Of a stretch of DNA of 64,000 nt, positions 17,563 through 25,144 are shown one piece after another. The stretch is from Rhizomicrobium electricum. GTDB taxonomy: Bacteria > Pseudomonadota > Alphaproteobacteria > Micropepsales > Micropepsaceae. Numbering within the stretch: the stretch's first letter is position 1; the number at the start of each line of letters is the position of its first letter. The DNA lies in the NCBI RefSeq assembly GCF_011762045.1, contig NZ_JAASQS010000010.1:124001-188000 (forward strand), written 5' to 3'. The notes beneath the pieces were generated by a model. It was not told where the DNA came from, did not search any database, and worked only from the letters and a program-made list of their open reading frames with translations. The position numbers and the translations under genes were made by a program.

Positions 17563-19119
17563 ATGCGGCGGGCAATGGGATTTGGGCTGGGGCTGGCGGC
17601 GATGCTGGTATCGGCGTCGGCGGGCGAGCGTCTCATCGCGGCCGATATGGCCAAGCCGGCGGCGCCGCGCGACATGGCCTGGCAGGACTGCGTCGGCGCC
17701 GACCATCCCGGCATTCTTCTGCGCACGGACAATCTCGCCCACCTGAAGCTCGCCCATGACGAGACCGGCTTCAGATACATCCGCTTCCACGGCATCTTCC
17801 ACGACGACATGGCGGCCTATCGCGAGGTGGACGGCAAGCCGGTCCACGACTTCACAAAGGTCATTGCGGCTTACGACGCCATCCTGAAGACGGGCATGAA
17901 ACCGTTCGTCGAGATCGGCTTCATGCCGCACGACCTCGCCACCGGAACGAAGCCGATCTTCTATTGGCAGGCCAACGGCTCGCCGCCCAAAGACTACGGC
18001 AAATGGGCCGATTTCATTGCCGATTTCATCTCCACGATGGAAGCGCGCTTCGGCAAGGCGGAAGTGCAGAGCTGGCGCTTCGAGGTGTGGAACGAACCCA
18101 ATCTCGACGGCTTCTGGACCGACGGCAATCAGCAGGAGTATTTCAAGCTCTACGACACGACCGTGAAGGCGATCAAAAAGGTCGACCCGACGCTGAAGGT
18201 CGGCGGACCGGCGACGGCGGGCGCAGCCTGGGTGCCGGAGTTCATCGCCCACGCCAAAGCGGCCGGCGTTCCGGTCGATTTCATCACCACCCATACCTAC
18301 GGCGTCAAAGGCGGCTTCCTCGACGAAAAGGGCGACGGCGACAACAAACTCGATCCCGATCCCGCTTCGATTTCCGGCGACGTGTGGAAAGTGCGCCATG
18401 AGATCGACGCCTCGACCATGCCCGGCCTGCCGCTCTATTTCACCGAATGGAGCACCAGCTACAATCCGCGCGATCCGATCCACGACGATTATCTCTCCGC
18501 CGCTTTCATCCTCGACAAGCTGAAGAAGAGCGAAGGCGCCGCGGGCTCGATGAGCTATTGGACGTATACGGACTTGTTTGAGGAAGCCGGTCCGCCGCCG
18601 GCCGCCTTCCACGGCGGCTTCGGCCTCATCAGCCGCGACGGCATCCGCAAAGCGGCGTTCTTCGCCTACAAATATCTCGATCATCTCGGCGCCCAGACGG
18701 TAACGGGCGGCGACGCGCAATCCATCGTCACGCGCGACGGCGACAATTTCGCCGGTCTCGTCTGGAATTACACGACACCGGAGATGACCGAGAGCAACCG
18801 GCCCTATTTCCGCAAACTGCATCCCGCGCCGGCCGCGGACCCCGTCAAGCTGACCGTCACGGCCCTCAAGCCCGGCACTTACAAGCTCACGATCCGCCGC
18901 ACCGGTTACGACGCCAACGATGCTTACTCCCAATACATTCGCTGGGGTCTGCCGAAGGATTTGTCGGCCGGACAGATCGAGACCTTACGGACGCTCACGG
19001 CCGATAAGCCGGAGCTCGAGCGGACCGTCAAAGTCGGGGCAGACGGGGTATTCCGGCGGGCGATTCCGTTCCGGATCAACGACGTTGCGCTGGTACGACT
19101 GGAGCGGGTGTCGCCCTAG
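17563..19119 (+). CDS. Glycoside hydrolase family 39 (beta-xylosidase-like), secreted
   Basis: GH39-like enzyme of 518 aa with an N-terminal signal peptide. The acid/base is E178 in FEVWNEPNLDGFW and the nucleophile is E295 in LYFTEWSTSY. FRYIRFHGIFHDDM and FITTHTYGVKG are further clan GH-A family 39 signatures. The C-terminal 90 residues form a small beta-domain usual for this family. Family members act as beta-xylosidases, alpha-iduronidases or related exo-enzymes; a xylosidase is most likely in this bacterium. It stands alone, with GGGAGAG before the ATG. No operator of the mannan type was seen upstream. Confidence 0.88.
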   Translation: MRRAMGFGLGLAAMLVSASAGERLIAADMAKPAAPRDMAWQDCVGADHPGILLRTDNLAHLKLAHDETGFRYIRFHGIFHDDMAAYREVDGKPVHDFTKVIAAYDAILKTGMKPFVEIGFMPHDLATGTKPIFYWQANGSPPKDYGKWADFIADFISTMEARFGKAEVQSWRFEVWNEPNLDGFWTDGNQQEYFKLYDTTVKAIKKVDPTLKVGGPATAGAAWVPEFIAHAKAAGVPVDFITTHTYGVKGGFLDEKGDGDNKLDPDPASISGDVWKVRHEIDASTMPGLPLYFTEWSTSYNPRDPIHDDYLSAAFILDKLKKSEGAAGSMSYWTYTDLFEEAGPPPAAFHGGFGLISRDGIRKAAFFAYKYLDHLGAQTVTGGDAQSIVTRDGDNFAGLVWNYTTPEMTESNRPYFRKLHPAPAADPVKLTVTALKPGTYKLTIRRTGYDANDAYSQYIRWGLPKDLSAGQIETLRTLTADKPELERTVKVGADGVFRRAIPFRINDVALVRLERVSP

Positions 19120-19153
19120 CCTCTCAGGCGAGAGCGTTACCATGGAATGATAC

Positions 19154-19184
19154 TACCAAGCAGAATCCGCGGCTTGGCTTGGTA
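19154..19184. repeat. 8-bp inverted repeat after the GH39 gene
   Basis: TACCAAGC (19154-19161) and GCTTGGTA (19177-19184) are perfect inverted arms with a 15-bp spacer. No T-run follows, so it is not a standard terminator. It lies in the 238-bp gap before the cold-shock gene and may be part of its leader or promoter. Confidence 0.3.
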
Positions 19185-19357
19185 TCGGTTGTTACCGACG
19201 CCCCATATTTCTTGCCCTAGCGGCGCCGAGCTTGCGCGAGACCGCTTGCGGATCAGCTTTGAGTTTAGGCATGATGCAAGTTGACGCACTGGCCCGGCCG
19301 CCGGACGGGTCCGTGCGCTCTTGGATCATTTCCGGCTGGTGCGGCATCGGCATACAC

Positions 19358-19960
19358 ATGGCAAACTTCGACAACGGCGACAGGCCCCTCGCCCAAGCTT
19401 CGGTGAAGGGCACGGTCAAGTGGTTCAACGCGACCAAAGGATACGGTTTCATCACGCTTGAAAACGGCGGCGATGCATTCTGTCACGCCTCCGCGCTGGC
19501 CGCACTGGGCACACCCAATCTTCCGCAAGGCGCAACGATCGTTTGCGATCTGCAGGAATCGGCGCGCGGTCTTCAAGTGGTTACCGTGCATACGATCGAT
19601 ACGTCGACGGCCGATCCCGCAGCCTCCTCGCGCGGACCTCGCCGCGAAGGCGGCCCGCGTGGCGGCTTCGGCGGCGGCGGCTTCGGTGGTGGCGGCTATG
19701 GTGGTGGCGGCTACGGCGGCGGCGGCGGTTATCGCGATGCCGGCCCAAGCGGCCCCATGGTCGAAGGCAAAGTGAAGTTCTTCAACGACCAGAAAGGCTT
19801 CGGCTTCGTCATGCCGGACGACGGCGGCGGCGATGTATACGTTCACGCCAGTGCTCTGCGACGCTCCGGCATTGCCGCTCTCGAACCCGAACAACGGGTA
19901 CGCTTCTCGACCCGGCAGGGGATGAAGGGCGTCGAGGTTGATCGCGTAGAAGTGATTTGA
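19358..19960 (+). CDS. Double cold-shock-domain protein with Gly-rich linker
   Basis: Nucleic-acid-binding protein of 200 aa with two cold-shock domains. Domain 1 has [20 protein letters not shown] (about residues 17-36) and domain 2 has [20 protein letters not shown] (about 137-156). The second keeps the RNP2-like VYVHASAL, while the first has AFCHASAL. A linker of about 40 residues rich in Gly, Arg and Tyr ([16 protein letters not shown]) joins them, as in RNA chaperones with RGG-like linkers. The start at 19358 ([10 protein letters not shown]) was preferred to 19232, because the upstream part has no domain content. A leader of up to 240 nt would fit cold-shock regulation. Confidence 0.88.
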   Translation: MANFDNGDRPLAQASVKGTVKWFNATKGYGFITLENGGDAFCHASALAALGTPNLPQGATIVCDLQESARGLQVVTVHTIDTSTADPAASSRGPRREGGPRGGFGGGGFGGGGYGGGGYGGGGGYRDAGPSGPMVEGKVKFFNDQKGFGFVMPDDGGGDVYVHASALRRSGIAALEPEQRVRFSTRQGMKGVEVDRVEVI

Positions 19961-20113
19961 TCTCTCGTTCGATGGGTTAACCGGCCAGATCGCGGTTTTT
20001 CGCCGGATTTTGGCACTAGTTGCGAGGCCTACGCACGGCGCGGGCCTCGCTTGCACCCGCAGACCGCTATAGCGGCCTTGAATACCCCGAATTTCGCCAT
20101 ATCTACCCCCGAG

Positions 20114-20132
20114 CTATATCAGACCAATATAG
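20114..20132. promoter_or_regulatory. Inverted repeat overlapping the PadR translation start region
   Basis: CTATAT-N7-ATATAG lies immediately before the GGAGGG ribosome site of the PadR gene. A related perfect 12-bp palindrome, CCGCTATAGCGG, occurs at 20064-20075; both share the core TATAGCGG. These are good candidates for autoregulatory PadR operators. Confidence 0.45.
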
Positions 20133-20143
20133 CGGAGGGTGGG

Positions 20144-20677
20144 TTGGACGTCCGTACAATATGCCTCGGCATTCTCACACGCGGAGATGCCACCGGCTAT
20201 GAAATCAAGAAGCTGTTCGAGGACGGCCGCTTCTCCTATTTCGTTGAGGCGAGCTTCGGCTCGATCTATCCGGCTCTGTCGCGCCTGACCGAGGACGGCC
20301 TCGTCTCCGTCCGTGAAGAGGCGGGCGGGCGCCGGCCGGATCGCAAGGTCTACTCCATCACCGAAAAGGGGAAGAGCACCTTCGTCGCCGGCCTCAACGG
20401 TCCGATGCCCGACGATCGCTTCCGCTCGCCGTTCCTGTTCGCGATGATGTTCTCCAATTTCCTCGATCAGACGCGGATCGCCGCCATGATCGACGGCTAC
20501 ATCGCCGATACCGAAGCCAAGCTGGCGCAGATCACCTGCGAGTGCGGCCGGCCGTGCAATGCCCAAGAAGCGTTCATCTGCGGTTATGGCCGGACGGCCT
20601 ATTCTGCGGTTTTGGGCTTCCTCAAAGAACGCCGTAAAGAATTCAAGACGGACGCCGCCATCGCGGCAGCCGAGTGA
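20144..20677 (+). CDS. PadR-family transcriptional regulator
   Basis: Regulator of 177 aa. The N-terminal winged helix is typical of PadR: ICLGILTRGDATGYEIKKLF, FGSIYPALSRLTEDGLVSV, and the wing RRPDRKVYSITEKG. A longer C-terminal helical region follows, including a CECGRPCN motif with three Cys that could bind metal or sense redox state. The start is TTG at 20144, placed 4 bp after GGAGGG; the ATG at 20051 would add 31 residues of no family resemblance. The gene is 12 bp upstream of the RND efflux genes and probably represses them in response to a small molecule. Confidence 0.85.
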   Translation: MDVRTICLGILTRGDATGYEIKKLFEDGRFSYFVEASFGSIYPALSRLTEDGLVSVREEAGGRRPDRKVYSITEKGKSTFVAGLNGPMPDDRFRSPFLFAMMFSNFLDQTRIAAMIDGYIADTEAKLAQITCECGRPCNAQEAFICGYGRTAYSAVLGFLKERRKEFKTDAAIAAAE

Positions 20678-20689
20678 GGGTGGATAACC

Positions 20690-21835
20690 GTGGTTTCGCA
20701 ATTCAAAGAAAAAGTCGACGGACTTTATGAACGGCTGATGCCGGGCTTCTGGCTACGCCTGAATCCGAAAACACAGTGGGCCTTCGGCATCGCCATCATG
20801 GTGGCCCTCTATCTGTCGACCGGTCTGATCCGCTACATCCTGCCTCACCCCGCCGAGGCGCAGGCGAACACCGCCTCCCAGGTGCCGGTCGTGCGCGTCG
20901 CCCGCATGGTGGCGGTGCCGCACGAGGCGGTCATCGTCGTCCGCGGCCGCACCGAAGCGCTGCATCAGGTCGACGTCCGCGCCGAGGTCGATGGCGTCGT
21001 CTCCGCGATCCATTTCGAGAAGGGCGATCACGTCAAGGCGGGCCAGGTCTTGTGCGAGCTCAAGGTCAACGACCGCGCCGCCCGCGCGCTGCAAGCCAGC
21101 GCCCAGATGGCCCAGTCGCAGAAGGAACTCGAAGTCGCGCGCGAACTCTACAAGGAAGGCTTCCGCTCCAAGACCCAGATGGCCCAGGCCGAAGCCACTT
21201 ATGAAGCCTCCAAAGCCGGCGCCTCGACCATGAACATTCAGCTCGCTAACACCAAGATCCGCGCCCCCTTCGCCGGCGTGGTCGATGAGCGCTATGCCAA
21301 TCTCGGCGACTACATGCAGGTCGGCAACAAATGCGCCATGGTCGTGGCACCCGAGCCGTTCCTGGCGGTCGGCACCTTGAGCGAAGAACTCGTCGGCCAA
21401 GTCCAGCCCGGCAACAAGGTGCAGGTCAAACTCGTCACCGGCGAAACCGTGCCCGGTACCGTGCGTTTCGTCGCCACCCATGCCGACGCGACCAGCCGTA
21501 CCTTCCGGCTGGAAGTCGAAATCCCCAATCCCAACGCCAAGCTGAAGAGCGGCGTCTCGGCTCAGATTGTCATCGTGCCCAACCGGCTGATTCCGGCGGT
21601 GAAGATCTCTTCCGGAATTCTGGTCTTGGAAGACACCGGGGTGGTTGGCGTGCGCGTGGTCGACAAAGGCAAGGCCAAGTTCCTGCCGGTGCAGGTGATC
21701 TCCGACGGGCCCGACGGCACCTGGATCTCCGGCTTGCCGAAGGTCTCCGACGTGATCGTGGTGGGACAGGAATTCGTCGCCAACGGCGAACGCGTCAAAG
21801 CGGTGTACGAGCAGAAGCCGGGTAAGGCGTCATGA
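20690..21835 (+). CDS. RND efflux periplasmic adaptor (membrane fusion protein)
   Basis: Adaptor of 381 aa with one N-terminal membrane anchor (FGIAIMVALYLSTGLIRYIL, about residues 28-47). The lipoyl half-motifs are RAEVDGVVSAIHFEKGDHV and TKIRAPFAGVVDERYANLGD, joined by a short helical hairpin, and a beta-barrel domain follows. The start is GTG with GAGGG upstream. It links the inner-membrane pump encoded next to an outer-membrane channel; no TolC-like gene is in the window. The last 4 bp overlap the pump gene. Confidence 0.92.
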   Translation: MVSQFKEKVDGLYERLMPGFWLRLNPKTQWAFGIAIMVALYLSTGLIRYILPHPAEAQANTASQVPVVRVARMVAVPHEAVIVVRGRTEALHQVDVRAEVDGVVSAIHFEKGDHVKAGQVLCELKVNDRAARALQASAQMAQSQKELEVARELYKEGFRSKTQMAQAEATYEASKAGASTMNIQLANTKIRAPFAGVVDERYANLGDYMQVGNKCAMVVAPEPFLAVGTLSEELVGQVQPGNKVQVKLVTGETVPGTVRFVATHADATSRTFRLEVEIPNPNAKLKSGVSAQIVIVPNRLIPAVKISSGILVLEDTGVVGVRVVDKGKAKFLPVQVISDGPDGTWISGLPKVSDVIVVGQEFVANGERVKAVYEQKPGKAS

Positions 21836-24800
21836 CCAAAATCGTCGAGTGGGCGGTCGAAAACACCAAGCTGATCGGCGCCCTGATCCTGGTGGTGATC
21901 CTGGGCGGCGCCTGGGCTCTGGCATCGATCCCGAAAGAATCCGACCCGGACGTCCCGATCCCCTATATCGGCGTCTACGTCTCCTATCCCGGTGTCAGTC
22001 CGGAAGACTCCGAACGGCTGATCCTGCGTCCACTGGAGACGGCACTGCGCTCGGTGCAGGGCATCCGTCACGTCCGCGGCTGGGCTTATCAAGGCGGCGT
22101 CTCGATCGAAATCGAGTTCATGGCCGACACCAAGATGCAGAAGGCCCTGGCCGATGTGCGTGCCCAGGTCGACTCCGCGCGCGCCCGATTACCAAAGGAG
22201 GCCGATCCTCCCGTCATCAACGAAGCCTCGACCAGCGATAACCCGGTGATCACCGTCGCCATCTACGGCGATATGCCCGAACGCGCGCTTCTGCACATCA
22301 CCAAGTCGCTGCGCGACGAGCTTCGGATGATCCCTTCGGTGCTCGATGCCGAGCTGTTCGGCACCCGCGACGAGCTTCTGGAAATCACCATCGATCCGGC
22401 CAAGCTCGAGACCTACGGCATCACCCAGAACGAGATCTATACCGCGGTCACCAACAACAATACCCTGATCGCGGCGGGCACGATCGAAACCGGCAAAGGC
22501 AGCTTCCAGGTCAAGGTGCCGGGCGTCATCGCCACCGCCCAGGATGTGCTCAACCTGCCGATCCGCGCCACCGCGGATTCGACCATCCGCCTGCAGGACG
22601 TCGCCCAGGTGCATCGCACCTTCGTCGACCCCAACAGCTTCGCGCGCATGAACGGCAAGCCCACCATGGGCATCGAAATCAAGAAGCGCGTCGGCACCAA
22701 CCTGATCGAGACCAATCAGAAGGTGAAGGAAGCCGTCGCCAAGGCGATGAAGACCTGGCCGGAAGGCGTGCACGCAACCTTCATGTTCGACCAGTCGACC
22801 TTCATCGCCGACCAGCTCGGCAGCCTGTTCGACTCCATCCTGCTCGCCATCCTGCTGGTGATGGTCATCATCGTGGCGGCGCTGGGCGTCAGATCCGGCA
22901 TGCTCGTCGGCATCGCCATCCCGACCTCGTTCCTGATGGCGTTCCTGGTCCTCAACGGCGTCGGCTACACGCTGAATTTCATGATCATGTTCGCCATGCT
23001 GCTCGCCGTGGGCATCCTGGTGGACGGCGCGATCATCGTGGTCGAATACGCCGACCGCAAAATGACCGAAGGCCACAAGCCGCGGGAAGCGTTCGCCGAA
23101 GCCGCGCTGCGCATGTTCTGGCCGGTGGTCAGCGCCACCGCCACCATGATCGGCGCCTTCGCGCCGATGCTGCTGTGGCCGGGCATCGTCGGCTCGTTCA
23201 TGAGCTACTTCCCGATCACGCTCATCGTGGTGCTGTCGTCGTCGATGATCGTGGCGCTGATCTTCCTGCCCGTGATGGGCGGCTGGTTCGGCAAGCCGCC
23301 GCCGCATGACGAAGCGCATGAGCGCGCCATTGAGGCCTCGGAAACCGGTGACTGGCGCCATATCCCCGGCATCACCGGCTGGTACGCCCATCTCGCCGAG
23401 CGCATCACCCAGCATCCCGGCCGCGTCGTCGCCGCCGCCGCAGGCCTTGCAGTGACGGTGTTGATCGCGTTCGTCCTCTTCAACAAGGGCACCGAATTCT
23501 TCGTCACCACCGACCCCGACATGGCGAACATCTACGTGTCGGCACGCGGCAACCTGTCGGCGGCGGAAAAACGCGATCTGCTGTTGAGCGTGGAAAAGCG
23601 CATCGAGGGCCTCGACGGCGTGCAGTATTTCTACGCCCGCACCGGCGGCGGCGGCCAAGGTGCTCCGGTGGACGTCATCGGACGCATTACGGTCGAGATG
23701 AAGCCGATCGACGAACGCACGCGCACCGGCAAGGCCATCCTCGAAGACGTGCGCAAGCGCACCGAAGGCATGCCGGGCATCCGCGTCGAAGTGCATGAGC
23801 CGCAATCCGGCCCGTCGGCGTCGAAAGACGTCGTGGTCGATGTCACCTCGGAAGACTTCGGCGCCCTGTCGCAGGTGGTGGATACCGTCCGTCACCATAT
23901 GGATGCGAGTCCGGAACTGCGCGACGTCGAAGACACCCGCGCTTTGCCCGGCATCGAATGGAACATGAAAATCGACCGCGAGCTGGCGAGCCGGTTCGGT
24001 GTCTCCACTTACGAGATCGGCACCGCGGTCCAGCTCGTCACCAACGGTATCTTCATCGCCCGCTACCGGCCTGACGATACCGACGACGAAGTCGACATCC
24101 GCGTGCGCTACCCCTCGAACGACCGCGGCGTCGCCGCGCTCGACGACCTCAGGCTGCCGACCAACTCCGGTGCGGTGGTGCCGCTCTCGAGCTTCGTCAA
24201 GGTGGTCGCCGGACAAAAGACCAACCAGATCGAACATGCCGACAGCCGGCGCGTCTATCACATCCGCGCCAACATGAAGCCCAACACGATCCTGCCCAAC
24301 CAGGAGATGGGCAAGATCAAGGAATGGATTGCGAAGCAGAACTTCCCGTCCAACGTCCACGTCGCGTTCAAGGGTTCGACCGAGGACCAGGACGAGTCCA
24401 TGAACTTCCTCAGCGTGGCGGGGATCATGGCGCTCGGCATCATCGCGGTGGTGCTGCTGGCGATGTTCAACAGCATCTATCACACCTTCCTGATCCTGGT
24501 GGCGGTGATCCTCGCGATGATCGGCGCCCTCCTCGGCATGGTGGTGATGGGTCAGACCTTCTCGGTGATTATGACCGGCACCGGCCTGCTCGCGCTTGCC
24601 GGCGTGGTGGTGAACCATAACATCGTCTTGATCGACACCTTCCATCGGCACCTGAAGTCGGGCATGGAGCCGATCGAAGCGGTGGTGCGGTCCAGCGCCC
24701 AACGTCTGCGTCCGGTGTTCCTCACCACCGTCACCGCCATCTGCGGCCTGTTGCCGATGATGTATGCGGTCGAAATCGACTTCTGGAAGCGGTCGGTCAC

Positions 24801-25011
24801 CATCGGCAGCGTCAATGCGATGATGTGGATCCAGATCTCCACCGCGATCATCTTCGGCCTCGCCTTCTCGAAGATGATTACCCTCGGCCTGATCCCGGCA
24901 ATGCTGGCCTGGCCGTATCGCGTCCACGAACGCCGCGAGGCCCGCAAGGCGGCGCGCGCCGCCCGGCGGGGGCACATTCCCGGCATCCCCGAGCGCGTCT
25001 CGGCGGAGTAA
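21832..25011 (+). CDS. RND-family efflux pump (AcrB/MdtB-like)
   Basis: Inner-membrane proton-driven exporter of 1059 aa, the normal length for the hydrophobe/amphiphile efflux type. It has 12 predicted membrane helices in two halves, each followed by a large periplasmic domain. Seen features include the N-terminal PKESDPDVPIPYIGVYVSYP, the helix-4 region VGILVDGAIIVVEYADR with the conserved Asp of the proton relay, and the matching VVNHNIVLIDTFHRH in the second half. It is translated in overlap with the adaptor. The substrate is not predictable. A strong terminator follows the gene. Confidence 0.94.
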   Translation: MTKIVEWAVENTKLIGALILVVILGGAWALASIPKESDPDVPIPYIGVYVSYPGVSPEDSERLILRPLETALRSVQGIRHVRGWAYQGGVSIEIEFMADTKMQKALADVRAQVDSARARLPKEADPPVINEASTSDNPVITVAIYGDMPERALLHITKSLRDELRMIPSVLDAELFGTRDELLEITIDPAKLETYGITQNEIYTAVTNNNTLIAAGTIETGKGSFQVKVPGVIATAQDVLNLPIRATADSTIRLQDVAQVHRTFVDPNSFARMNGKPTMGIEIKKRVGTNLIETNQKVKEAVAKAMKTWPEGVHATFMFDQSTFIADQLGSLFDSILLAILLVMVIIVAALGVRSGMLVGIAIPTSFLMAFLVLNGVGYTLNFMIMFAMLLAVGILVDGAIIVVEYADRKMTEGHKPREAFAEAALRMFWPVVSATATMIGAFAPMLLWPGIVGSFMSYFPITLIVVLSSSMIVALIFLPVMGGWFGKPPPHDEAHERAIEASETGDWRHIPGITGWYAHLAERITQHPGRVVAAAAGLAVTVLIAFVLFNKGTEFFVTTDPDMANIYVSARGNLSAAEKRDLLLSVEKRIEGLDGVQYFYARTGGGGQGAPVDVIGRITVEMKPIDERTRTGKAILEDVRKRTEGMPGIRVEVHEPQSGPSASKDVVVDVTSEDFGALSQVVDTVRHHMDASPELRDVEDTRALPGIEWNMKIDRELASRFGVSTYEIGTAVQLVTNGIFIARYRPDDTDDEVDIRVRYPSNDRGVAALDDLRLPTNSGAVVPLSSFVKVVAGQKTNQIEHADSRRVYHIRANMKPNTILPNQEMGKIKEWIAKQNFPSNVHVAFKGSTEDQDESMNFLSVAGIMALGIIAVVLLAMFNSIYHTFLILVAVILAMIGALLGMVVMGQTFSVIMTGTGLLALAGVVVNHNIVLIDTFHRHLKSGMEPIEAVVRSSAQRLRPVFLTTVTAICGLLPMMYAVEIDFWKRSVTIGSVNAMMWIQISTAIIFGLAFSKMITLGLIPAMLAWPYRVHERREARKAARAARRGHIPGIPERVSAE

Positions 25012-25032
25012 CCTAACGTCACTCGGCAAAAA

Positions 25033-25055
25033 GGCCCGCTCCAGCGGGCCTTTTT
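25033..25055 (+). terminator. Intrinsic terminator of the RND operon
   Basis: GGCCCGCT, loop CC, AGCGGGCC, then TTTTT. The 8-bp perfect stem starts 22 bp after the pump stop. A-tract on the other side means it could work in both directions. Confidence 0.9.
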
Positions 25056-25144
25056 CTTTGGCCGGGGCCAGACGCCGCACCTGCGCACGTTGGTCGGACG
25101 CGGCGGGCTTGATACCCTTGGCCCTCGCGCAAGGGGGGCTGGGT

